Numbered from the stretch's first letter, positions 28,788 to 38,921 are shown. The stretch: 64,000 bases of DNA from Flavobacterium sp. HBTb2-11-1 (GCF_009826975.1 NZ_WUMO01000003.1:434001-498000), one strand, 5' to 3'. Made by a program: numbers and translations. Notes: generated from the sequence alone by a model not told the origin.

Positions 28788-30224
28788 TTAGCGACAGGCC
28801 GCCGTTATTTTCTGTCCAGGATTAACACGAATTGTAATAGCAGTGTAGGGATTTCCCTTGTTGTCCTTTTCATGAATTACGGCAGCTTTTTTATTATTTA
28901 TAAAGATAGAAGTATAATTCCCAGAGAACATAGCTTTCCACTCTATAAATTTTTCGCCTTTGTTGTGTAGTGTTGTAATGGTTTGTTTTTCGTGTTTTAC
29001 AGCTAATGTTGTCTGTAACACAGGTAAATTGTCGACCTCAGAAATGCTGTCTTTTTTTCCTCGATGTATTGTTGTTATTATTCTTTTTGATGCATCTGGT
29101 TCTATTCCCATGCAGCCGTGTACGATGCCTTCAATTACGCCGTATGAAACTTCTGGATATTTTCTTCTTTTGGTTTCAGGAGCGGTTAAGTGCAAAATGT
29201 ATTCGTAGGCTTTGTCTTCATGTCCATATTTATACAAAAGAAAAGGAAGATAAGAGGCATTTTCGACATTGCTTTTTTCTGAAAGAATGTGTTTAATTGT
29301 CTTTTCAGTTCTGTCTGCATCTATCAAAGCATCAAACCATAATAAAAATAGTTCGCCAAGATCTTTGCTGAATTTACCATCGGCGGTATAAATTACATTG
29401 TAAGCTGATGCATTTTGATCCCACCAGATTTGTTCGATCTGTTCTTGATATCTAATTGCCTTTTTTTCGAAAAAAGCGGCTTTTTCAAATTGCCCTTTTT
29501 CTTTTAAAATAGAAGAGTAGGTAAGCAATCCCCTGTAAATGGCTGCAACCAAATCGACTCCCATTTTTAAACCCGGAATGCCTTCAGAATAAGAAGCTAA
29601 TCCTCGACATTTATGAAAATCGTCTTTAATATTGAAAGGAACAGGAATGTTTACAAATTCTGGTCTGGTTAATAGCGAATCGGCTTCTAAAATCCAGCGC
29701 TCAATATAAGCTGTTGATGATTTTTCGAAGAAATTTTCAAACTCAGGATTTTTGATATAATCTTCATCGCCTGTCCATAAGTACAATCTCCAACAAGCAA
29801 ATATGACATCAAAATTGCTATTCAGGTTGTACCAAAATTCTTTATCATTTCTATAATCTTCAGGAGCTGGTTTCCCGTATTTATTGATTTCCCAATACGA
29901 ACACCAATCTTTGCTTTCTGAAATATTTTTCGCAAAAAGCGAAAGCATGTTTTTGTTTTCCTTACTCAATCCAAGGATTTCTGCGCCAATGCTCTGATGA
30001 GATACGTCTCGCATGCAAAATGCAGATCGAGACGGTAGAGCCGCTTCGTACCATGGTCCAACAGGATCATTCGAATATCCTTTATAGCTCAGCGCCATAC
30101 TTTTGGCACGCTCAAAAGCCAGCTGAAGTGCTGGATCTGAAGATTTAAAAGTAACAATTTCTTGACTATATGCGTTCAAAAAGAAACAGCAATGAGCCAG
30201 TAAAACTAAAAAATGATTTTTCAT
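28788..30224 (-). CDS. Exported glycosidase-like protein, (alpha/alpha) barrel
   Basis: This 478-residue protein has a Sec signal (KNHFLVLLAHCCFFLNAYSQE). The helical-barrel part has aromatic-rich stretches such as GPWYEAALPSRSAFCMRDVS, FWYNLNSNFDVIFACWRLY and QIEQIWWDQNASAYNVIY, typical of enzymes acting on unusual glycosides. A short beta-rich tail ends the protein. It would act in the periplasm on oligosaccharides imported by the SusC/SusD pair encoded just upstream. I cannot place it in a named family, and catalytic residues are not certain; the Arg-Asp in FCMRDVSHQ and the Asp in the WWDQN region are candidates. Confidence 0.6.
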   Translation of the reverse strand: MKNHFLVLLAHCCFFLNAYSQEIVTFKSSDPALQLAFERAKSMALSYKGYSNDPVGPWYEAALPSRSAFCMRDVSHQSIGAEILGLSKENKNMLSLFAKNISESKDWCSYWEINKYGKPAPEDYRNDKEFWYNLNSNFDVIFACWRLYLWTGDEDYIKNPEFENFFEKSSTAYIERWILEADSLLTRPEFVNIPVPFNIKDDFHKCRGLASYSEGIPGLKMGVDLVAAIYRGLLTYSSILKEKGQFEKAAFFEKKAIRYQEQIEQIWWDQNASAYNVIYTADGKFSKDLGELFLLWFDALIDADRTEKTIKHILSEKSNVENASYLPFLLYKYGHEDKAYEYILHLTAPETKRRKYPEVSYGVIEGIVHGCMGIEPDASKRIITTIHRGKKDSISEVDNLPVLQTTLAVKHEKQTITTLHNKGEKFIEWKAMFSGNYTSIFINNKKAAVIHEKDNKGNPYTAITIRVNPGQKITAACR

Positions 30225-30312
30225 AAAGCTATTTTCGATTTGGATTGATCTAAATACAATTTTAAAGCAAACCCATCGCCCTTAGATGGGTTTGCTTAAT
30301 TGCTTATAGTTT

Positions 30313-32013
30313 TTAATTATAACCAGGGTTTTGGGGTAAACCTGTTCTGTTAATTTCATCTCTCGGAATTGGGAGCAAATAATGCTGCGGTTTGAAAATC
30401 CTTTCTTGAACTTTAGCGTAGGTATAGGTTTTAGATCCGTCACTATTTTTGGTAATAATTACTCCCATTAAAGGTTTATTTTCAGTTTCTTCGGCTATTT
30501 TCCAACGGCGAACGTCATAGTAACGGAATCCTTCAAGACATAGTTCCACTTGTCTTTCGTTACGGATTTTATTCTCTAAAGCTGTTCCGGTCAAACCTAC
30601 TAACGGATTTGTAATTCCTGCACGCTGTCTGATTAAGTTAAGATATTGAATGGCAGTCCCTTCATTTCCTAATTTAAATTGCGCTTCGGCATAGTTTAGA
30701 TAAATTTCTCCTAAACGAGATATAATCCAAGCTTTATTAGTTTGTGTTTCATTATTGTAATTGTACGTTGTATCGCAATATTTACGGAAAGTGTAACGTG
30801 TTTTACTGGCATTCCAAGTATCCCAACCTTGTGGAGAATCTAAACCGCCTTCGTAAAATTCGGCTTTATTTGAACTTCCTGCATCGTAACGATCTTGAAA
30901 GAATTCAGGTTTTCCGTAAGCACGTCCGTCATAAACGATGTTTTTGTAAAAACGAGGATCTCTGTTTACATAAGGTTTTTGAGGATCATAACCAGATGTT
31001 GGATCTGTAATGTCTTTTCCGTCAGCTGTTCCATAAGCGTCAATATGGCTTTGACTTGGAGCAAAATTGGCCCATCCGTGAAAACCGCTTGGCGAATTAA
31101 ACATTTCTACGCCATTAAAAGCACTCCATTGCGGATCTTTACTAGATAAACGGCAGAAGATAATTTCTGAATTGTTTGTAGTAAAAAGATCTTCGTACTT
31201 TTTGTCGTAAAGAGAATACATATTTAAATCCATAACGGCTTTTGCAGCATCTGATGCTTTTTTCCATTTTGTTAAATCATTAGACGGATTCCATTGCGGA
31301 CTTGCTGCATAAAGTAATGTTCTTGATTTGATAGCTAAAGCTGCGCCCTTTGTTACTCTTCCTAAATCTTTAGCTGTTAAAGGAAGCAATTCAGCAGCTT
31401 TGTCTAATTCTGTAACAATAAAATCGACACATTGGTCATAAGTGCTGCGGTCTACTTTAAAATTACTGTTTAAGTCGAAAGGCGTAGTAACAAGAGGAAC
31501 TCCTCCGTAATCACTAATTAATTTGAAATATGCATAAGCTCTTAAGAAAAGCACTTCACCTTTTAATCTATTTCTCCAAGCTTCGTCTCCTGGCACGTTA
31601 TCAATTCGGGACAAAAAGATATTGCAGTTTTGAATGGTTGCATAAGTAGGTTTCCAAGTATTGAAATCTCCTGCGTTGTCTGGTGTAAGAGCTCCAGAAT
31701 TTAAATTCCACACATCATAATCGTTAAAATTATTGAATGCTTCATCACAAGCAGTAGATAAAATCCAGCTGCGGTTGGTTCTGTCGTTCCAGTTGTGCTG
31801 CGTACTTGGTAAAACGGTATAGAGATTATTAGCAAAAGCTTCGGTAAGTTTTAAGTCATTCCACACATTTTCATCTGTATAAGAATCCAAAGGCGCTTTA
31901 TCTAACGGGTCTTCACTACAAGATGTTACAGTGGTAACTGCGATAAAAAGAGCAGCTGCAATAAGAGCCTTCTTTTTTATATTTATTAGTTTATTGATTT
32001 TATAATTTTTCAT
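30313..32013 (-). CDS. SusD/RagB-family outer-membrane lipoprotein (locus 1)
   Basis: This 566-residue surface lipoprotein binds a substrate and forms the lid over its SusC partner. The signal is lipoprotein-type (AALFIAVTTVTSCSEDPL, lipid Cys in TVTSC). The family start LDKAPLDSYTDENVWND, the TPR-like helical segments (GEVLFLRAYAYFKLISDYGG), and the C-terminal block (GEIYLNYAEAQFKLGNEGTA, ECLEGFR-like RQVELCLEGFRYYDVRRW) are classical SusD features. It starts 20 bases after the SusC stop, the usual order. Its substrate is unknown; the linked glycosidases and the GH36 enzyme suggest a glycan or glycopeptide. Confidence 0.92.
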   Translation of the reverse strand: MKNYKINKLINIKKKALIAAALFIAVTTVTSCSEDPLDKAPLDSYTDENVWNDLKLTEAFANNLYTVLPSTQHNWNDRTNRSWILSTACDEAFNNFNDYDVWNLNSGALTPDNAGDFNTWKPTYATIQNCNIFLSRIDNVPGDEAWRNRLKGEVLFLRAYAYFKLISDYGGVPLVTTPFDLNSNFKVDRSTYDQCVDFIVTELDKAAELLPLTAKDLGRVTKGAALAIKSRTLLYAASPQWNPSNDLTKWKKASDAAKAVMDLNMYSLYDKKYEDLFTTNNSEIIFCRLSSKDPQWSAFNGVEMFNSPSGFHGWANFAPSQSHIDAYGTADGKDITDPTSGYDPQKPYVNRDPRFYKNIVYDGRAYGKPEFFQDRYDAGSSNKAEFYEGGLDSPQGWDTWNASKTRYTFRKYCDTTYNYNNETQTNKAWIISRLGEIYLNYAEAQFKLGNEGTAIQYLNLIRQRAGITNPLVGLTGTALENKIRNERQVELCLEGFRYYDVRRWKIAEETENKPLMGVIITKNSDGSKTYTYAKVQERIFKPQHYLLPIPRDEINRTGLPQNPGYN

Positions 32014-32033
32014 GTCTTGATCTTTTTACCTTG

Positions 32034-35000
32034 TTATAATTCAATGCTTACACCGATTCTGTAAATACGGGTTTGCGGATAATTTACTCCTGTCGTATTA
32101 TTGGTCTCAGGATCTAAATTGTACTGTTTCATGTGGTCGATAGAAAACAAATTGGTTCCTCCCGCATAAAATCTCGTATTTAATATTCCGAATCTAGACA
32201 AGACTTTTTCTGGTAATGTATATGAAATCTCCAAAGATTTTAATCTAAAGAATGAAGCGTCTCTTAACCAGAAGTCAGCTGGAATATTGTTTCTTGGATC
32301 AGAATCATTGAAGGCAACAGGGTATTTAGAATTTGGATTATCAGCAGTATATCGGTCTTCGTATAACCATCTTGGTGGTGCCACAATAGCTCCCTGAGCT
32401 TGCGGAAGAATCATTTGTCTCGCTTTTGCCTGACCTGTCCAAAGCATATCTACAGAAAAACCTTTGTATTCAGCTCTGATTGGAATACCATAAGCAATTT
32501 TTGGCGTTGCCGATTCAGGAATTCTCACTTTATCATTAGAAGTGATGCTTCCATCACCATCAATATCTTTTACCCAAAGATCACCTGGTTTTGCTCCTTC
32601 AAAATGAGGAGAATTGTCAACTTCTGCTTGAGTACGGTAAATTCCGTTTGTTTGATATACCATCCAAGAATCAATAGCTCTTCCAGTTGATTTTTGCCAA
32701 GCCGGAATGTTTGCCGCTTCATCGCGGAATAATACTTCACTTTGTGCATAAGTAAAATTAAAACCAACACTATATTTAAAACTATTAATATTATCAGCAT
32801 AATTAACAGACCAGTCGGTTCCTCTGTTTACCGTTTTTCCAATATTTTCTTTTGGAAGTGATAATCCTGTGTATAATGGCACAGAAGCATTTCTCGCTGC
32901 AAGAATGTCAGATCTTTTATTGCTGAAATAGTCAAAAGTTGCTGTTAATTTATTTTTAAAGAATCCAAAATCAAAACCGATGTTTTTAGAGTCTTGCACT
33001 TCCCAAGTAATATTTGGGTTTGGAGTAGAAGAAAGATAAATGCTATTATTTAACGTATAATCTGATCCAAAGTAGCTGTAAAGTTGCTGATCTGTCGTTA
33101 ACTGATATCTTGTTAAGAAAAGGTACTGATTAAGATATTCTACGCCATTAATAGTTTCTCTCAAATCGTCATTACCCATTCTTCCCCAAGAAGCTCTTAT
33201 TTTTAGTAAATCAAATCCTTTAATATTGTTTTTAAAGAAAGGCTCTTCAGAGATTTTCCAACCTGCGCTTATAGCAGGAAACATACCCCAACGTGTTGAA
33301 GAAGGGAAATTGAATGATCCGTTATAACGTGCAGAAACTTCGGCAAAATATTTATCATCAAAATTGTAAGCCACTCTTCCAAGGAAACTTTCGCGTCCGT
33401 CCTGATAAGCGCCGCCAGTAGCGTTTTGTCCTTTGGTGCTTCCTGTAAAAATCTGATCCAATTGATCGCTTAGTAAATCTCTTCTGTAAGCATATGTTTG
33501 GGTTTTGTCCATTGTAGTCTGCTCGTAACCTACAAATGCATTTACCGAGTGTTTGTTGAATTTACGATCGTAAGCTAATTTTGCGAAATATGTATTTTGA
33601 TTTGCAATTCGCTCATCCTGCATAACACTAGTTATACTGGTGCTGTTTTTTACGTTGTTATAACTATCGTTCGTTTTGTCATAAGAATAAGCATCCCAAG
33701 GTTTTGTAAATCTCTTTTCATTGCGAACATTGTAATCAAATGCAGCATATCCGCTTAATGTTAATCCTTCTGTTATTTTTGGCAATTTCAGTTCAAATCC
33801 AATTTTTGGGTTTACAATTAAGTTTACCACGTGATCATAACCTGCTGCTGACGAAGACATTAAAATTGGGTTTCTACCATTTGTAATACCAGACGACGGA
33901 AGTCCATTTTTCCAATATGCAGGAATAAAAGGATACATACTAACTGTCTCGTGCATAATGCTTCCAATGCTTACCGCAGGATAGTTTCTGTCTTCTTTAC
34001 GAGTAGCAATGTCTAAGTTTACTTTAAAGTTTGAAGTAATATTAACATCAATATTTGATCTTAAATTGAATTGTCTGTATCTCTCGTCGCTATATCTAAG
34101 GTTACTTTCCTGATTTAAATATTGTCCAGAAAAGAAATATTTAACCTGCTCGTTACCTCCGTTAACAGAAAGAGAAAGATTAGCCTGTGGAGCATCTTTT
34201 CTATAAACTTGTTTTAACCAATCTGTACTGGTATAATTTGGGTCGTTTCCAGCTTTATATTTGTCAATTTCTGCCTGAGTGTAAGGAAGCGTAGTTCCTT
34301 TATGAGCATTCAGTTCGTTATAGTACGTCATGTATTCCCAAGAATTAACTCTTTCGCTCATTCTGGTTAACTGCTGAATACCATACGATCCGTCAACTTT
34401 AATCGTTGGAGCGCCTACTTTTCCTCTTTTAGTCGTTACTAAAATTACTCCATTTGCAGAACGAACTCCATAAATAGCTGCCGATGCATCTTTCAAAACC
34501 GTTACAGATTCAATATCGTCAGGGTTAATTCTGTTCAAATCACGGTCAGGAATACCGTCTACAACTACAAGCGGACTCGTACCTCCGCCAAATGAATTAA
34601 ATCCTCTAATCAAAAGGCTTGAGCTGTCATCACCAGGTCTTCCAGAACGGTTATTGGCAATTACCCCAGACATACGTCCAGCAATTCCGTTTGATACGTT
34701 TGCAGATGCATTTTGAGTCAAAACACCTCCTTTGATAGAAGCAATTGCTCCCGTTGTAGAAGCTTTTTTCTGAGTTCCGTACCCAACGACAACTACTTCA
34801 TTTAAAGTCTGATTCTGCTCTTCAAGCTGAATGCTTGCAGCGTCATCAGCACGAACTTCTTTTGTTAAAAATCCGGTGTAAGAAAAAACAAGAATACTGT
34901 TGGAGTCAGGAACCTCAATGGTAAAATTGCCATCAAAATCTGTTGTTGCCGTTATTTTTGTTCCTTTTACAAGAATGTTTACACCTGGAAGCGGTTCTCC

Positions 35001-35228
35001 TTGCGGGCCTGTTACTTTTCCTTTTACTAGTTTTTCTACGGCTAAAAATGTGTTTTTGTTCTTTGTTAGAGTTAAATCAGAAGACAATTTGTTGGAGAAT
35101 TTTGTCTCTTTCAACTCAGCAGCAAAAGAACTCTGTAGAGCGAGTGCCAGTAAGGCTCCAGATGTTAGTTTGGTAATCTTCCATGTCTCAGAAGAAAGCC
35201 ACTCTTTTGTCGGTTTTTGTTTGGTCAT
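32034..35228 (-). CDS. SusC/RagA-family TonB-dependent transporter (locus 1)
   Basis: This 1064-residue outer-membrane protein imports large nutrients with TonB energy. After a long signal region (about residues 1-37), a carboxypeptidase-D-like domain (about 70-150: VKGKVTGPQGEPLPGVNILV) leads to the TonB-box region (NEVVVVGYGTQ), the plug (LLIRGFNSFGGG, VVVDGIPDRDLN, ESVTVLKDASAAIYGVRSAN) and a 22-strand beta barrel. The length is typical. It heads the reverse-strand operon susC-susD-glycosidases. The region upstream contains three (T/C)ACCAGT direct repeats and a possible TACTTTTG box (reverse strand, 35362-35355), 134 bases before the start codon. Confidence 0.93.
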   Translation of the reverse strand: MTKQKPTKEWLSSETWKITKLTSGALLALALQSSFAAELKETKFSNKLSSDLTLTKNKNTFLAVEKLVKGKVTGPQGEPLPGVNILVKGTKITATTDFDGNFTIEVPDSNSILVFSYTGFLTKEVRADDAASIQLEEQNQTLNEVVVVGYGTQKKASTTGAIASIKGGVLTQNASANVSNGIAGRMSGVIANNRSGRPGDDSSSLLIRGFNSFGGGTSPLVVVDGIPDRDLNRINPDDIESVTVLKDASAAIYGVRSANGVILVTTKRGKVGAPTIKVDGSYGIQQLTRMSERVNSWEYMTYYNELNAHKGTTLPYTQAEIDKYKAGNDPNYTSTDWLKQVYRKDAPQANLSLSVNGGNEQVKYFFSGQYLNQESNLRYSDERYRQFNLRSNIDVNITSNFKVNLDIATRKEDRNYPAVSIGSIMHETVSMYPFIPAYWKNGLPSSGITNGRNPILMSSSAAGYDHVVNLIVNPKIGFELKLPKITEGLTLSGYAAFDYNVRNEKRFTKPWDAYSYDKTNDSYNNVKNSTSITSVMQDERIANQNTYFAKLAYDRKFNKHSVNAFVGYEQTTMDKTQTYAYRRDLLSDQLDQIFTGSTKGQNATGGAYQDGRESFLGRVAYNFDDKYFAEVSARYNGSFNFPSSTRWGMFPAISAGWKISEEPFFKNNIKGFDLLKIRASWGRMGNDDLRETINGVEYLNQYLFLTRYQLTTDQQLYSYFGSDYTLNNSIYLSSTPNPNITWEVQDSKNIGFDFGFFKNKLTATFDYFSNKRSDILAARNASVPLYTGLSLPKENIGKTVNRGTDWSVNYADNINSFKYSVGFNFTYAQSEVLFRDEAANIPAWQKSTGRAIDSWMVYQTNGIYRTQAEVDNSPHFEGAKPGDLWVKDIDGDGSITSNDKVRIPESATPKIAYGIPIRAEYKGFSVDMLWTGQAKARQMILPQAQGAIVAPPRWLYEDRYTADNPNSKYPVAFNDSDPRNNIPADFWLRDASFFRLKSLEISYTLPEKVLSRFGILNTRFYAGGTNLFSIDHMKQYNLDPETNNTTGVNYPQTRIYRIGVSIEL

Positions 35229-36143
35229 GTTTTAGTGGTTTTTGTTAGTTAGTAATTTATTCTCGTGGTCCGTTTTCATCTTTTTCATTTTGGAGAAACA
35301 AAATGCCTTGAGCTCGTGCAGATTGTTTATGAAAAAAGAGATAAATGTGAAATCCAAAAGTATAAATGTTTCGAAACCAACACATACCAGTACCTACCAG
35401 TTTTTTATGATATGCGTAAAAAACATGTCTTGTTTAAGATAATTTAAAAATTAAAGTGGGTAATATATGCATAAAGTTTAAGTTAAAGTCAATTAGACTA
35501 ATAGATGTGAATTCTGTTGTTATTAAAAGCTTATTTGTTCTGTTCGATTCTTAAAATTAATTTTTGGAAAAAACAGTGGAGATTTTGAGAAGTCAAAAAG
35601 TGATTGTTTTTATTTTTAAAAGTGGATAATATAGTATCAGAATTTTTTTTGCAGAATAATTTTGAAATTTTTGGTCGATTTTATTTTTTCGACCATACCA
35701 GTGGCAAATTTGAGCTAATATGTAAGACTAAGCTTGCAGATATTTTAGCCAGTTTTATGATTAAGAACCTTTTTTAGGTAATAAAATATCATAATCGGTA
35801 AAAATTGGTAGAAAAATCATCAAGTTTCTATTTTTCGAAACATATTTATTCAATTCTAAAAAAAATAAAAGCAGTAGGAATAAATATATTTTCAATTATA
35901 TTTTCCTATTTTTGAATTTCATTTCTTCATAACATAAAATGGTTGAATTAGAGCTCAAAAAACCTTTTTCTTATGAATTATACCAAATAGAACCTTTTAT
36001 TTATGGGTATAATTAAATGAAATTTCTCTCGTGGTTTAATTGATAAATGTGATGTTCGGAGTTTTAAGATGAATTACAATTGATTGTATTGTAATCTTTT
36101 AAAATCTCCCCAAAAAACATTATTTATTATTAATCAAACTTTT
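35229..36143. promoter_or_regulatory. Long divergent regulatory region between susC (locus 1) and GH36
   Basis: These 915 bases hold no protein-like gene but several repeated motifs. The 9-mer CATACCAGT occurs at 35383-35391 and 35694-35702, with a related CTACCAGT at 35394-35401. A copy of TAATATAGTATCAG lies at 35627-35640, identical to 14 bases of the S37 peptidase promoter motif. GGTAAT-like elements occur at 35459, 35777 and 35797. A TATTTTTG box at 35907-35914 could serve the GH36 gene. The exact 21/36 spacing found in the hydroxyproline region is not met here, so regulation may differ. Confidence 0.5.
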
Positions 36144-38345
36144 ATGAAAAAAGCACTTCTCATATTAGTCTTAACCATTTTGTTTTGGAAGACTAATGCA
36201 CAAAATGATCCCATTGCCATTGAAACCCAGAATACAGCATTAATTCTAAAGGTGGCAAAAAACGGTTTGCTTTACCAATCGTATTTAGGCACAAAACTAG
36301 ATGCTTCGGCATATAATGCGCTTTCAAAAGAAACCGAAAGAACCTTTGTTATCAACGATGGAAATCCGTTGCTAAATCTAAGACATCAGGTGTATCCAAC
36401 TTACGGAACCAATAATTTGTTTGAATCGGCTATTCGAATAACGCATAATGATGGAAATCCTGCTTTAGAACTGGTTTATGTAAATCATCAAACAAAAAAG
36501 TTAGATAGCAATACGACTGAAACCAGTATAAAAATGAAAGATCCTGTTTATCCTGTCGAAGTGACATTATATTATAAAGCTTTTTATAAGGAAAATGTTA
36601 TTGAACAGTGGACAGAAATTGTGCACCGCGAAAAGAAACCTGTAACGCTGTACAACTACGCTTCGTCTATGCTACACTTTGATGCCGATAAATATTGGCT
36701 GACTCAGTTTCATGGAGATTGGGCAAAAGAGGTAAGAATGCAGGAAAGCGAATTAACGAGCGGTGCTAAAGTAATCGATTCGAAGTTGGGTGTAAGAACC
36801 AATATGTATCAAACGCCAGTTTTCTTTTTAGGTTTAAATGAAAAAGCTAAAGAAAATATAGGGGAGCTTGTTGCTGGAACAATTGCATGGTCTGGAAATT
36901 TTAAGTTTACTTTTGAATTGGACAACAAAAACTCTCTTAGAATTAGTTCTGGAATTAATCCGTTTGCTTCAGAATATAACCTTCAGCCTGGAGAAGTATT
37001 TACAACTCCTTCTTTTATTTATACTTTTTCAAATAAAGGAAAAGGACAGGCCAGCAGAAATTTACATTCGTGGGCAAAAAATTATGGCGTAAAAGATGGA
37101 GACAAATCTCGCTTGACTTTATTGAACAATTGGGAAACTACTTTTTTTAATTTCGACGAAAAGAAATTAACCGAAATGTTTGAAGATGCTAAAACATTAG
37201 GTGTCGATATGTTTTTATTAGACGACGGTTGGTTTGGAAATAAATATCCGAGAAGCGGAGATAAATCTGGATTAGGAGATTGGCAGGCAACCAAAACAAA
37301 ATTGCCAAACGGTTTAGGTTTTCTGATGCAGCAGGCAGAAAAAACAGGAGTTAAATTCGGAATTTGGATTGAACCCGAAATGGTGAATCCGAAAAGTGAG
37401 TTGTATGAAAAACATCCAGATTGGATTTTAAAAATGCCAAATAGAGAAGAAAGTTATTACAGAACTCAATTGGTTTTGGATTTATCGAATCCTAAAGTGC
37501 AGGATTTTGTGTTTAAAACAGTAGACGATATTATGCAGACCAATGGAGGAGTGGCATTCTTTAAATGGGACTGTAACCGAATGATGACCAACGCATATTC
37601 TACCTATTTAAAAAATCAGCAGTCACATTTGTTTATTGAATACACCAGAGGTTTGTACAAAGTCTTAGAACGAATAAAAACTAAATATCCGCATTTGCCA
37701 ATGATGCTTTGCGCGGGAGGCGGAGGAAGAACAGATTATGCTTTCCTAAAATATTTCACCGAGTTTTGGGCAAGCGATAATACAGATCCTTATAATAGAG
37801 TATTTATTCAGTGGGGATATTCGCAGTTTTTTCCAGCCTTTTCGATTTGCAATCACGTAACTTCTTGGGGAAATCAGTCTATTAAATTCAAAACAGACGT
37901 TGCCATGATGGGAAAATTAGGTTTTGATATTAATGTAAAAGAACTGAAAGAAAAAGAATTAAAATATACTCAGGATGCAGTCGCCAATTATAAAAGATTA
38001 AGTTCTGTAATTTGGCACGGCGATATGTACCGAATGGTTTCTCCTTATGAAGACAGCCGTGCGGTATTAATGTATGTTGATGAATCAAAAGACAAAGCCG
38101 TTTTATTCTCGTATACGCTTCATCCACTTTACGATCCGCAATATAACTTGGTTCGTTTTCAAGGTTTAGATGCCAATAAAACGTATAAAGTACAAGAAAT
38201 TAATTTAATGCCTGAAACCAAGAAAACGCTTGAAGAATCTGGAGAATCTTTTACAGGAGATTATTTAATGAATGTCGGTTTGAGAGTTTCTTCTTCGAAA
38301 GTTGAATCAAGCGTTGTGCTTGAAATAACAGCAGTTTCGAAATAA
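36144..38345 (+). CDS. Exported GH36-family alpha-galactosidase
   Basis: This 733-residue enzyme is read from the ATG at 36144, which gives a clean Sec signal (KKALLILVLTILFWKTNAQN); the frame stays open 20 codons upstream but without signal-like sequence. An N-terminal beta-sandwich (to about 300) is followed by the GH36 TIM barrel with FLLDDGWFGNKYPR, GLGDWQ, WIEPEMVNPKSELY, the nucleophile Asp476 in FKWDCNR and the acid/base region SDNTDPYNR (Asp545, Asp548). It would release terminal alpha-galactose, or possibly alpha-GalNAc, in the periplasm. It is transcribed divergently from the SusC operon and probably completes that glycan locus. Confidence 0.9.
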   Translation: MKKALLILVLTILFWKTNAQNDPIAIETQNTALILKVAKNGLLYQSYLGTKLDASAYNALSKETERTFVINDGNPLLNLRHQVYPTYGTNNLFESAIRITHNDGNPALELVYVNHQTKKLDSNTTETSIKMKDPVYPVEVTLYYKAFYKENVIEQWTEIVHREKKPVTLYNYASSMLHFDADKYWLTQFHGDWAKEVRMQESELTSGAKVIDSKLGVRTNMYQTPVFFLGLNEKAKENIGELVAGTIAWSGNFKFTFELDNKNSLRISSGINPFASEYNLQPGEVFTTPSFIYTFSNKGKGQASRNLHSWAKNYGVKDGDKSRLTLLNNWETTFFNFDEKKLTEMFEDAKTLGVDMFLLDDGWFGNKYPRSGDKSGLGDWQATKTKLPNGLGFLMQQAEKTGVKFGIWIEPEMVNPKSELYEKHPDWILKMPNREESYYRTQLVLDLSNPKVQDFVFKTVDDIMQTNGGVAFFKWDCNRMMTNAYSTYLKNQQSHLFIEYTRGLYKVLERIKTKYPHLPMMLCAGGGGRTDYAFLKYFTEFWASDNTDPYNRVFIQWGYSQFFPAFSICNHVTSWGNQSIKFKTDVAMMGKLGFDINVKELKEKELKYTQDAVANYKRLSSVIWHGDMYRMVSPYEDSRAVLMYVDESKDKAVLFSYTLHPLYDPQYNLVRFQGLDANKTYKVQEINLMPETKKTLEESGESFTGDYLMNVGLRVSSSKVESSVVLEITAVSK

Positions 38346-38359
38346 ATAGATTTTACATG

Positions 38360-38417
38360 AAATAAATCAGCCGTCTGATCTCGTTTAAAACAATGAGATT
38401 AAACAGCTGATTTATTT
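38360..38417 (+). terminator. Large hairpin after the GH36 gene
   Basis: A perfect 12-bp stem (AAATAAATCAGC at 38360 with its complement ending at 38417) encloses a second imperfect stem and is followed by TTTTGGTTTC. It lies 15 bases after the GH36 stop codon and probably acts as its transcription terminator or 3' end stabiliser. Confidence 0.5.
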
Positions 38418-38921
38418 TGGTTTCATTTCATGAAAATCTAATTTAATCTGCTCAATCTGCTAGATCTGCGTGAAATATTTTTGCGTCTAGATTTTTCTTA
38501 ACAGATTTATAATCCTTTTAATATTAATAATCTGTGGCTAAAAAAACTTTGCGGTTTAGCGACTTTGCGAGCATTTTTCTCTCGCAGATTTAGCAGATTT
38601 TGGAGATTTTTTTTTGATCTGCTATAATCATTTATAATCTACGTGAAATATTTATGCGTATAGATTATAAAATCCTTTAAATCTTAATAATCTGTGGCAA
38701 AAAAACTTCGCGACTTTGCGTCTTTGCGAGCATTTTCTCTCGCAGATTATAAAATCCTTTAAATCTTTATAATCTGTGGCAAAAAAAAACTTAGCGACTT
38801 TGTGACTTTGCGAGTTAGACGCACTGCAGTGCGTCTCTACAGAAATTTGGAACGGAATTTCATTTATTAAAATCTAATTTAATCTGCTCAGATCTGTCAG
38901 ATCTGCGTGAAATTATACAAC
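38418..38921. repeat. Repeat-filled convergent intergenic region
   Basis: This stretch between GH36 and the convergent AraC gene has no gene. It contains three related degenerate units built from AATCTGTGGC, ACTTTGCGAG and CTCTCGCAGATT, two copies of AATCTAATTTAATCTGCTC (about 38437 and 38871), and one GACGCACTGCAGTGCGTC palindrome (about 38819-38838). These are the same repeat families as at 26.1-26.7 kb, so both convergent ends that flank the glycan locus carry them. Confidence 0.75.

Noticed and set aside
35625..35661. A GH36 promoter with the 21/36 layout at the orphan motif
   Set aside because: No TAnnTTTG box lies 36 bp downstream and no second half-site lies 21 bp away, so the full architecture is absent.
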